In this document: in pieces, positions 20,701 through 32,700 of the stretch
Layout: each line of letters begins with the position of its first letter
Position numbering within the stretch: the first letter of the stretch is position 1
DNA from: Telmatactis stephensoni
Lineage: Eukaryota > Cnidaria > Anthozoa > Actiniaria > Isophelliidae
Assembly: GCA_029948255.1 (NCBI GenBank)
Contig: JALIZF010001876.1
Location: forward strand, 806,001 to 870,000
DNA length: 64,000 bases
Direction: 5' to 3'
Made by a program: the position numbers and the translations under genes
The notes under the pieces: model-generated
Database searches by the model: none
What the model was told of the DNA's origin: nothing
Seen by the model: only the letters and a program-made list of their open reading frames with translations

Positions 20701-23700
20701 AATATCACAAGAGTGACTTTCACCGTGTTACCAAGAACACACTACGACTGTAAAGATCTGAACGAGACATGCCTCCGTTCTGTGAAAGCCTGGGTTGACA
20801 GTGTTCAACGGTTTAATGAGTATCGAAAGGATCCTATGAGATTATGGCAACGTTATGGTTACTGTGTCGGTAAGTGTTGTAAAACTACCAACACAACCAT
20901 GCCAACCCACCATCTCAGCACCACTACCGTACCACCAACCCCAACCCCCACCATCACAACAATCTAGCACCACCACCACCACTACAACCACCTGCCACCA
21001 CCACGACTACCACAACCATCAAGCACCACCACCACCACCACCACCACTTCAACCAACACCTCCACCACCACCAACACCAATACCACCATCGCCACAATTA
21101 ACACCACCATGCAAAATTAATCATCTGTATTTGTTTTTAAGACTTTTATTCCAATGTAAGTGGCACTTATTACTTGAAAACTATTTCGGCGAATTCCATA
21201 GTTGTTTTATGTCGGCCTTCCGACGGCCATCCGGTGATCCTTGGTTATGAACATGCGCTGTAGAAACCTATCTCACTGTATTTTGTGGCAGACGTCGACG
21301 ACAAAGAAAGAAAAACGCTCAAAAAGTTATCACTGGACATTCACCACTTTCATAATTCGTTTTCTTTAAGTAGGAGAAACTGAGAAGCTTCTTGCAAGAA
21401 ATGGTGAAGTGTTATACGCAAAAAGTACTTCCTGAGAAATATTTCTAAACATTTTCATCACTTTTGGTTGAATACCAAAGAAGTTATGTTCAGTCAAAAT
21501 TGAAAAGATGTATGTATTTTTGACTAGATGCCTGAGAAGCCTCGTTTCGGTGCATTTTCAACATTTTATATAATTAAATTCTCATCCGTTCTTCTCAAGA
21601 ATTTATTACTTCTATAGAAACTTGCTCACATCATCTAAATCAATAATCTTTATAATTTCAAAGAGTTGTTCTTCTAGAAATAATCATTTTTTTTGCTGAT
21701 TAGCAGCAGCCATTAAGAAAGTCGTGTATACGTACGCCTAGTAACGCAGTCACGCCTAGTCACGCCTAGTACTGAAAATAAACTACTGGTTTTCATTTCG
21801 CAAAAATTTCTATTAATAAAAATATTAATGTTAAGAACGATTTAAGATTAACAACTGTCTTATAGGATAAGATCTATTCCTACTATTAAACATTTATTAC
21901 CTCTTAATCTTTGACAATACTTGAATCATGTTAATTACTGGACAATCAAGTGTTTTTTGGCCGAACTTAATAAAAAATCTAGTGCCATATATTGAAAACC
22001 AAACAAAGAATTAGGGAGATCAGTATCACGTAAAGACTCGCTTCTTTCTAAAGCTATCCCTATAGGAACTATTGAGTTTCTTTACATAGGCCCATGTTTT
22101 TCAATTCCTCTCTCATGGCTTCAACAACTCGATCCATGTGTTCTTCAGTGTTGTAGATGTGAGGCGAGAATCGCATTCTGTTCCCCTTCTTAGTGGAGAC
22201 GCCAATCTTGTGATTCTCGTACAGCAGGTTATACAGTTGCTCATTCAAAAGTGGCTCATCTGTGGCCGCTGGTTTGGGTTTCTTGCCTTTATGTTTATGA
22301 TGTCCACAGGTTGATTTCCATGTTTCTTCTTGATCTTTAAACCTGATCACCATGATCCCGTGGTACAGGGTCATTTCGGGTGGTGTCTCGATCTCGAACA
22401 AATCACCTCCACACTCTTGTTGCAGTGCTTCCAAATTGCTCCTCAGGCGAACGGTCAATGCCTTGATCCTTCTACCAATCCTGTCAAATCCAATCAGGCC
22501 CAAGACGTCTGAACTATAAAGCAATCCGATGAGGTTGGTGTCGTTTCGCTGGCCAACCATCTCAAATCTGGAGGCATCCGATGGAAGAGGTTCATCTGGC
22601 AAGCTTGGTGGAGGTTCCATCTTTCCGTTGTAGCCGATGTCTTTGGGTGCAAAGTTCGGGATGCACTCTTTCTTCATGTACAAGATCCCTGTCTCCTTGG
22701 GGCCCAAAAACCACTTGTGGCTCCCTGCACTATAGCTGTCACATCCAATGTCAACGAGGTCGTGCTTGAAAGCGCCCCAACTTTGTGCTCCATCAAGGTG
22801 GACGTGTGTGTTGCTATTTTGGTCGTGGATTGCTTCACACAGCATTTTGGCGGGAAGACGCATGCCAGACAAGTGGGAAACCTGAAGATTTGATGGAAAT
22901 AAGAAAATTAGATGATATTTACACCGGCATTACGGTAAATAGTATTCTCGTGATTAATATGTTGCTTGACAAGTGTATAAAAAGCTTCAAGTGTTGTTGT
23001 GTGTGGTTTTGTAAATAACAAATGTACTTTGAAAACTGCCTTAATTTTGTATTCAACTTAGCCTTAAACTTCTCATACTGAAAAAATTCGGGGTCGCAGT
23101 CTGAGCCTTCCTATATAGCTAATTCAACTAACGTTGTCGCTGAAAAAAGCCTAAAGCCTAAAGCTTTGAGAACGGAACCATAAAAATTTTTTTCGGCGTG
23201 ATATCATTACCGAATAAAAAACTCACTGTATGCTTGCAAATTCTACAACTTGGACACATATTCCTTAATTTCTCAGATAGCCTACAAAGAAGTGTGTTAG
23301 TACACAAAAGGTATTTGAAAGGCTTTAGCCTTTAGGCTTTTTTCAGCGACAACGTTAATTGAAATAGCTATATATCGAATTCAAAAAACAAGGCAATAGC
23401 AAGTCGGTTATTTAGAAATACACTTCATTTGCCACATACAAAGGAATCAAGACCAGGTTATATGCATAAAGCTCAGTCGTTCGTATTAAGACAAAAGTTT
23501 TGGCACGTAGCCTCGTCCTAAATCCTTGAAGCATATCTAGTAAGTGGCATGGTCCATTTATTTTACTTTGAAAGCGCGGAGAACGATTGTCCAATTCCCG
23601 GTCATGTATATAGCGTTCCGAGTGTGCGCCCTTTAGCCCGCTCTCCATCTGTGCTCCGTTTTACAGATATGTAACGCTAATTAAAGCTAAATAGAATGGA

Positions 23701-26700
23701 AAGAAGTTGCAACAAAAATAAACAAAAATCTCTCACCTCACTGAAAGTAACCAGCCTGGTATTTTCATTAACATGTTCCAGGAACTTCTCCACAATACAG
23801 TATGGATCCGTTTCGCCTTCAAGATCGACTACAACTATGTTGATATTGGGAAATCGATCTTTTCTGATATTAAAAGCTACTTGGCTGTTAGTCGGATGAT
23901 TTTCATTCCATATTACAACTTCGTCTCCTTGGCTGTAAGTCAGCCCATTGTTGATCACTGCGTTGGGATCAGAGCCATTTCTCTGAAATGCAACCAAATC
24001 TGCGTCCACGTTGAGCTGCTTAGCGATGAGTTCCCGGGCGACCTGGATGGTAAACACGAAAGGTTTCTCTCGCTTTTGGATGGAAATATCACGGTTCCAA
24101 TCGAGTGCGAGGCTGTTCATGAACTGTTGGACGGGATTGAAGATGATGGACAGATTTGCAGCGTTGATCGGGACGCAGTCGGCATAGTCATCATAGTCGA
24201 AGAGACTGCGCACGTATTCCCACAACTCAGCATCATTACTTCTGGTCACGGTGTTCACGATCTCTTCGAACTTTTCTGCAAAGGCCAAAAAGTTTTCGCG
24301 ACCGCATAAGCCATGGCAACGGAACCTGTGAGCTACTTTAAAGGTTGGGTGATCTTGGAGAGTGTCGCCGCCATACATCGTGGAGCTTTGAGCTTGTCTC
24401 AGAGAAGTCTTAACTGCGACTGACGGTTTTGCACTGAGCCAACCTCTCAAAACGCATTAGACATCCTATTTGCTATTCGCCTAATGTACAATCGGATGAT
24501 TTTTTTTAAGTGCTGTCAACCAAATTCAGTCCATTGTTTAAACAATTTCAAGCGCATTCCAATTAATTAAACGTAAAAATATTTATACTTCAACATGTTA
24601 TTACGCTACAGATTTCCAGTAACTATGTATTTATTAACCACAATGTATTTTTGAGTAATTTTGCTAGTTGAACATTTTAGGTGTTATAACCTTGACCGTT
24701 TTGATTGTAGGATTTGTGTATTGTTTCTTGTGTGACACACCTCTTTCGTTATATAACCGGACAGCATAAGTTTCGCTTTGACTCCAAACCTGATAAACAG
24801 GAAATTAGATTTAGCTTAGTTGTTATATAATGGCTGTCGATATTTGTCACATTCGCACATTAACTAAGTCTTTGTACAAAATAGCGACGCAAGTTTGGGG
24901 TACGACTCATGACAAGTTCATTTTAAAAGTACAGACCTAAGTAAGGAAAGTGGTCGAGTAAGGAATTGCTTCTGACAACTACACCGACTAAGGAAGTCTT
25001 TCTGGTTGGCCTGACTCTACCTCAGCTTGTAGTACGAACTCTTGCTTAGCTTGTACATAACTATTATACAAAGTTCAATACATGAGTTGGTAGAGCAGGC
25101 GGTTCCCTAAAAAGGACAAAGCACAATCAGTGCATGATCTAAAAATTCATCGGAAAGTTTTTTGCTACTTCTTAGGTTGCTGTATATTGAGTGGGATAAC
25201 TAACTAAATGGTACAGTCGATCAAAGAAGTTCAACATTCCGTTGTCAAACTTCAAAGCTTATGTAAATGGAAAAAGAGAGGTGGTTTTTGTTGTTCATTA
25301 CAATGAGTTTACATTTGCCCTTGGCTCAGTTCGTCACGTGACTGACGAGTATCACGTGAATTTCGGGCGAGACGTTTCCATAGAGACCAAGACAAGAATA
25401 CATTTAAATAAGTCTTTCTCTCCCCTGAACGACATGAAGATCTGTTCGTTTTGCAGTTTTGCACTGAGCCAACTTCTCAAAACGCATCAGGCATCAACCT
25501 CCCAGTCCTACTTACTATTCACCTCACGTACAATGGAACGATTTTTTAAAGTGCTGTCAACCAAACTCAGTTCACTGTTGAAGTGTTTGGTCTCTTTAGT
25601 GACCTAAACTAACAGAACTAACCTTTCCATTTCATAAGTTCACAAAACTTTACGTTGTTTACGATTCGGTTTGTGTATATATATTTAAGTAATTGAATAC
25701 GCATACTCATGTCTCTGTACCTTCATATAAATAAACACGCTGAGAGTTGTATAGAACATAAATTAAAAGGCATGAGGCATAGTCCTGTAATTAGGACGTG
25801 TTTCAACCTCTCTTTTTAAATCGGAAACAAATTAAAAATCGCCTTAATCATCAAACAGGCCCTATAACATGCATGGGTGGAGCTAGCCGGCTAGGGTGGA
25901 GTGGCTGATTTTTCCAAATTTTGCCTAACAAAAGAAATCAAAGCAGGGACTGTCAAAGTTTGTCAACAATGCTTCTAAAATAAAACCAGACCAAGATTTC
26001 ACTGAATGTACCACATGGAAAACTAGATCACTGTAAAGCAGTACCGTCGCGAGTATTCGAACAGCAATCACATCGGGAATGCTAACAATATTGCAGTGAT
26101 AAAATTACGAAAAAACAGAAACATGAATTATAATATGAAGAACTTTGTTGCAACTGTCAACTGTTGCTGTACATGGTTGTCATGGAGACGAATAGTAAAA
26201 TTGATCCCTATTTTGAGATTCATCACACTTAATACTGATTTATATGCGTCTCATTTTAATAACCCATATATTCGGTCAAATAAGTTAACGGTCCATCAAC
26301 GTTATCACAGCACAAATTATAACATATATATTTTTGTACAAGTATATTTCTTAGTTGAGCTAACAACACGCCCCTAAACAAACGCGCCGAGTCGCTACTT
26401 AAACTTACTGACAATCTTCGCTTGTCGAGTGCGATGTGACGGCGGTTACTCTACACGAATTCGTGCAGGGTAAAGAATCAGTAATTGATTCATAATCATT
26501 GATTATTTATGATTTTGATCATCAATAATTATTGATCTAATAATCAATTAATGAATAACTAAAGAAATGTATAGAAAAGGCGCGCGTGTGATTTGTGTAA
26601 ATGTAGAACACGCGGGGATTGATCACAACACGAGAAAAGTGTTAAGAGAAGCCAAGTGCTTCTCAACGCTTCTTGAGTGTTCTGATCAATCCTCAGTGTT

Positions 26701-29700
26701 CTAAATCTGCACACAGCACAGCGAGCAAGCTTTCTATTTCTTTTATAAAATACAACTTTGTTTTCGAGCATGCATATTCAGTATTCATTTACACTGACCA
26801 AAAATTTGAAAAGTGCGCGCGCGTGCTGTGTGCAGATTTAGAGTTCGCAGTAGACGCGTCCTTCGGCCAATGAGAGCGTGTGTTATGTTATGGTTATTTA
26901 TAAAATATTAATGTATTATTACGTTACAGGAAAGCCTCAGATATCTTTTGATACAAGTGTTAGGCGAGTCAAATCAGGAAGTGGTCAAGTACTATTTTAT
27001 TGCAATGTAACAAGTTCTGTCCTTGTGGAAATCAAGTGGTTTAGGGGGAACTATAACTCCAAATGGATTGGAAACGGATCAGTTCTATCAGTACCAGCAC
27101 AGCCTTATTATCAAGGTTACTATTGGTGCACAGTGACAAATGAATTTGAAACAATAAGAAGTAAAGGAAAGGCGTTGTTAGTGACTGAAGGTAATTCCAG
27201 CTTTTGATAAGCGTCTCATTAGTGACACAATTATATCGTTTCTGGTGAAGCACTATTTTTAGCGTCGGTAGTTCCTTCAGCTAGAATAAAGCTTGCCTCC
27301 CAGGAAGCTGATGGTGCGCTCATTCTACCCACTCTAGCTCCCCATCAGTGCTCCGTTTTAAGGGTATTTAAAGCGAATTAAAGCTGCACAAAAGGAAAGA
27401 AGTCGAAACAAGTGTTTGAGGTGACTGGGAATCGAACTCGAGCTTCTCGTTCAGAAGCCGCGCGTACTAACCAACTGAGCTACACTTTCTCAATGTAGTG
27501 GCACACTGATAAACTGAGTTTGTTTGATGTGTGGGGTTTTTTTTTCTATACGCGGGTTCTCCTAGATTTTTCCCTCATCTAAACGGTAGGAACGCAAATT
27601 GTGTCGTCTTCACCACAAAGCGGAGAGCGTTGCTTGACGACAAAAATTACGCATGCGTAGGAGACTACTAAACGAGTGTTGTATGTTAGAACAGTTGAAG
27701 GTTGTGGTAATGTGTGTGCATGTACTCAGATAACAGGCCCACATTAGCCACGGTATGGAAAATGACTACCAATTTAGCCTAACCTGTTTTGAAGCAATGA
27801 AAAACGCAAGCGCAATGATTTAGAGTAGAAGCAGCGCGTAAATATAAGTAACGAGAAACTGTATACATTAAATCTCTGTTTTATCTTAGATTATTTCACT
27901 TCAATAATAGAATTCAAGTTGAAAGGAAGCAGCAACAATGGAAAGGTAAACTCGATAGCATTTGCTACTTGGTTTTTGTACTCAGGCTACGTACTCACTA
28001 ATCCGGATAGAGCAGACTCGTATGAGTGTGAAACTGACAGCGACGTGTTGTGGTCGTGTCAGTGCCGTGTTGTCTATAAAAACATTCAAAACTCCTGCCG
28101 TAACTGTGCCGTGACCGTTTGGTGCCGTTTTCACAGTCATACGATCAATTCAGTCTGTAAAACCAACTAAGCTCTATGTTATTTATATTGAAGTATAAGG
28201 ATCAATGCAGAAATATCCTGAGAGATGCCAAATATTTACTGGGATCTTGCAGGTGAGTCAGAATTATATATATGTAACTATCCACGTCTAGAAACTAAAA
28301 TGGTAAAATTTTCGAAGGAGGGAATTAAAAGTCATCCGACTCAGGATTTGAAGAACCTTTTCACGAGCTTTAAGCAGTAGTACTAATATAGTTACAGGCT
28401 AATTCTACTTTCATTAGGAACACTAGTAACTTCTACTTCCACTAGCAATATCTGTAACCGTTTGTGCTCGTATAGACTGCTATTCGGTTCGCAGTGAGAC
28501 GTGAGGAGCATGCACTTTGTTAAAGTGGCACAGGCGGTAAAATCATCTTTCACTGAACTCTTTTAATCCCATTTCACATTATCAAAAAAGTCACTTTGTT
28601 TTCTTTTCAGCCCGAAACCAAGTAACATGATTGGGGTTCAGTGTACGTTCTATGGAAAACATAATGGCTTAGAGCGTAAAAGCTATTATCAAAAGCTCAT
28701 GAAGGATATGAACTTTGACTTGAAAGGTCTGCAAAGGAAAACAGTAGTAGCGAGGGACGCAGGTAAGTAGTTTACACCATGTACGTGCCGCAGGCATGCA
28801 AGCGTGCTAATTCTGTCTCTTTGTCATGTAACGTACAATTTGTAACATCGTGAGGGCTCATTCATCGTCGATAAGAAATCAAAAAGACTCCGTCGTTCGT
28901 CTGACATTGAGAGTGACACCCTTTCGAGCATCACACAGAAAGTATATTGGCTGAGGACGATTTTAAAATAACATTGAATATATAACTAAGTTAATATTTC
29001 TACTTTAGAATACTGTCTTGAAGGAAGTACTGGCCAGAAAAACGCCCAAGGCATCTTTAAGTGGAGGTCCACAGAGATCGACAAAAGTGGTAACACCCCA
29101 TGTCCTCTGGGCCCCCGTTCAATCCATGCAACAAGGAAATGCAAAGGAGACTTTATAGTGGGTGGAAAGTGGGAAGAACCGAACGCTGCTCGTTGTAATT
29201 TTAAATCGCAAAAGACTCAATCTTTGAATAAACTCAAAAAGGTAAAAATATACTCTTCATAATAATAATGTATATTAGGCGATTATCATTCATAATTCAA
29301 TTTCTATTTGCAGATACTTTTCTCATTCCCTTTATTCAAACAAAAATGAGATGTTTCGTTTCTCACAAAACTGTCCTTGGCGCTTACACGCGTTCTGACT
29401 ACCAGAGCAATAATCTTAATTTGTGTAAATTTGTTTGCAGATCAAAGTGGACGATAAGAACGCCAAAGAAGTTGCACAAAACCTCTCCAAAGTGTTTAAA
29501 ACGTCTTCACCAAAGGACTTTACTGAAGCAGATTGCAGTCTTGCTGCAGATGTGGTATCAAACATTGTCTTGATTGAAGGCCGTCTGAACGAGGTGATTG
29601 ATATGACGTTGTACGTGTGTCTAGTTTTTATTACCTTTATGTTAAAATATACGTGGAATAAGTAGCATTAATGGCAAGGGACACTGACCCCACTGACCCT

Positions 29701-32700
29701 AAGAAGATTGACTCTATCGATTCGTGTTGGAGCTTGTCTCTTGCCGAGCTTTTTGTAAAGTTTTTAAACTTCAATTTTTTCCATTATTTTGTACTCAGTG
29801 GACGTTTAAAATAAACATATCAATAAATTCCTATTCTCTTGTTTACAGACTGCGGGAGTTGTTCTCGAGGTTATTCACAATATCATGGAAATGAACTCAA
29901 CCACTCTTAGTGAAAGCGAAGACGCCACAACCAAGTAAGATACACTGACGAAATGATCAACAATCAGCGTGCGTCTATTGAGTTATAGATGCACGCGGGG
30001 GACTGATAATGATCAACAATCAGCGTGCGTCTATTGAGTTATATATGCACGCGGGGGGCTGATAATAATCAACAATCAGCATGCGTCTATTGAGTTATAG
30101 ATGCACGAGGGGGGGCTGATAACACCGATAACGCTCGCGAGCAGTAATTCAGCAATCCGAGCGCGCATTATATTGAAGCTATGTTACAATATAGAACTTA
30201 GAATGTTTACATGCATGGCCGCAGATAATGTTGTTGATATTAGCTGAATTATGTCCAATAGACTTTGCTTAGTTGCATGATAAATCAAAGAGTCAGTGGT
30301 TTATAAGGAAACGTCTTGTAAGTCATATCGATGAAAGTAATGAAGAACCCTTTACGTAACATTTGATGGAGAACTCGGTTCATGCAGTAACAAGGAGTTC
30401 GTCGTGCGCGACCAATAAATAGATTAATCATCGATCGTTACTGACTTACATTTATTGTAGAGAAGAGATAAATTAAAAGTTATTCTTTAAACACAACAAA
30501 TTACGCCGGGAAGCTCCTTAAATGAGCTCTGCAAGCAAAGAAGAGGTGCTACATACACACACAACTTCTTACTCTTCTTGTTAAATTGTATATTCAACGA
30601 AAATGACTCGCACTTTAAAAGTACACATGCATTTGCTCCTAGAATCGTCGACGCATTAGATAAAGTAGCAAAGGACATCCCAATTGACGATGGAAAAACA
30701 TCCAAAGTCTTGACTACTGGAAATCTAGTTCTCCAAGCAAATCAAGTGAGCAAGTCATCTTTCCAAGGGATCAGATTTGGTGTTAAGGAGGACGGATCAG
30801 TGGCAACCAGTTCTAACCAAGGTGTTATTTCAGTCCATCTGCCTTCGTCCATCCTTGCTCGCTCTAACCAAGTATCGACTCGAATTGGCTTCGTTAACTA
30901 TGGAAACAATAAGCTATTTCAATCAAACCTCAAGTGGAATAATAGTAAACTTAGTAACTATGTTATATCAAGCAGTGTTTATAATACAGTAACATCTGAC
31001 CTGTCAGATCCTGTAAGACTAAAAATACCAAGACTAAAGGGACACGATGGAAAGCGCTTGAAGAACTCGTCATGCGTGTTTTGGTACGAGGAAGGTAAGT
31101 AAAGTTTGCGGAGCAGTTCTAAGCCTTTAGAAAACTTGAGCAGCTAATTTGATATGTATTTTTCACTGATAGTTCTTGTCTGGCTCCTGAGTAATGAAAC
31201 ATTTTTATTTCTATCAAATATCTATGCATTTTTGTGCTCAAACACTGTAAATTAAAACTGTTCATTGCAGTATATAACAATGTTGCGCACTGATTCCTGT
31301 ATACAGATGTTCAGGTCTAGAATTCCATCCATTCAAAGTCCCTCCTTAATACACCAAAAAGTCGTTTTTACAAGAAGGCACTCACGCGTGCATTAAACGT
31401 TGTCACTCGTGGACGTTTTATGTAATAGTTACACTTTTGAAATTTTTATACATGCAAGTAGCCTTAACATAACAATTAAGCCACTTTGGATTTCGATCCC
31501 TGCTTCATTGTTGTATATATAAATCAATTAGAATTAATTGACTAGTAAATAATTGCGCAACCAATAGACCAAAATCGGCTAACGTGTTGCCATGCACGTT
31601 TCTACCCAATTCAAAACCTCTGGTATTACGTGGACATTTTTTGAATAAAAGTTCTTATTCCCAGACGTTTTGGGTTGGTTTTACATTTGGGTCTTCAATG
31701 AAAGAGATATAAGTCATATTATTTTGTTTCAGGTCGCAAGTGGTTAGGTGACGGCTGTACACTGTGTAGCGATCAAAACTCTAACGACGATGCCGTAGAA
31801 TGCTGCTGTAACCATTTAACAAGCTTTGCTGTCCTATTTTCACCTGATCCAACTATTACCACTACTACCACAGAACCGGATCCATGCTAAAATTCTTAGT
31901 ATTATTACCTATGTGGGCTGTGCCATCTCACTAGCTGGGGCTGTAATGACCCTCGTGACATATTCTTTGTTCAGGTAAATTTGATTGATTTTGGAATGGT
32001 TGAGTGCATGCTTGACATGAAATATCGGTATTAAAGAAATACTCAGAGGATCGGCGTTTCCTTCTTCCACATGTTTTGTTTTGTATATTTGTGTAAACAC
32101 TGCAATCTCGGATGCCAATCTAGTCTCGCATTTGATAATTCACATATGATATAACTTTTCTTGAAATTTGCGCATAAGATAGGCTGCACCGTGTATCCAC
32201 TCCTGCAACAGATCGCACAAGGCTGCAGGAAAATTTGCAAACTCAATTCTACTTCTGCAAGTGTTGCGATTGTACGTAGGTGTGGACACATGACGCGACG
32301 TTTTTTTTGCAACTGTTTATGTAACATCACGCTCAACAAAGTCGCACCATGTTGTCCACCCTTGCAATAGTTGCGTGCAACGTTACGTAGAAACGTAACG
32401 TAACGTAACGTTACGTTACAGAAAAAGGTTGCAGAAGTAGAACTCGATCTTTAACCTGCAACTGTTTGGCGCAACTGATGCAGGGATGGACACAACGTTC
32501 GTCGCACGAAAAGTTGCAAAAAAAGTTGTAAAATCGTTTACGCGGGCCTTTAGTTTAGAAGTATAAATCACTGAGTCTGCGTCAATGACATTTGCGCTAG
32601 TTAACTTAAAACCAGTCCCCAAAGTTGATACGATGTATGTCAAAGAGAAATATGGATCTTCGTAAAGGAGCGTACATACACTACTCTTGCTACTCTATGA

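Noticed and set aside
24379..24450. Longer N-terminus for the aminotransferase beginning LRGWLSAKPS
   Set aside because: It needs a TTG start; a TAA lies in frame just upstream and the first ATG is at 24378.
28211..28252. GPCR exon 7 starting after ATGCAG at 28210
   Set aside because: Its phase does not agree with exons 6 and 8; starting at 28194 (or 28200) gives an open phase-correct reading.
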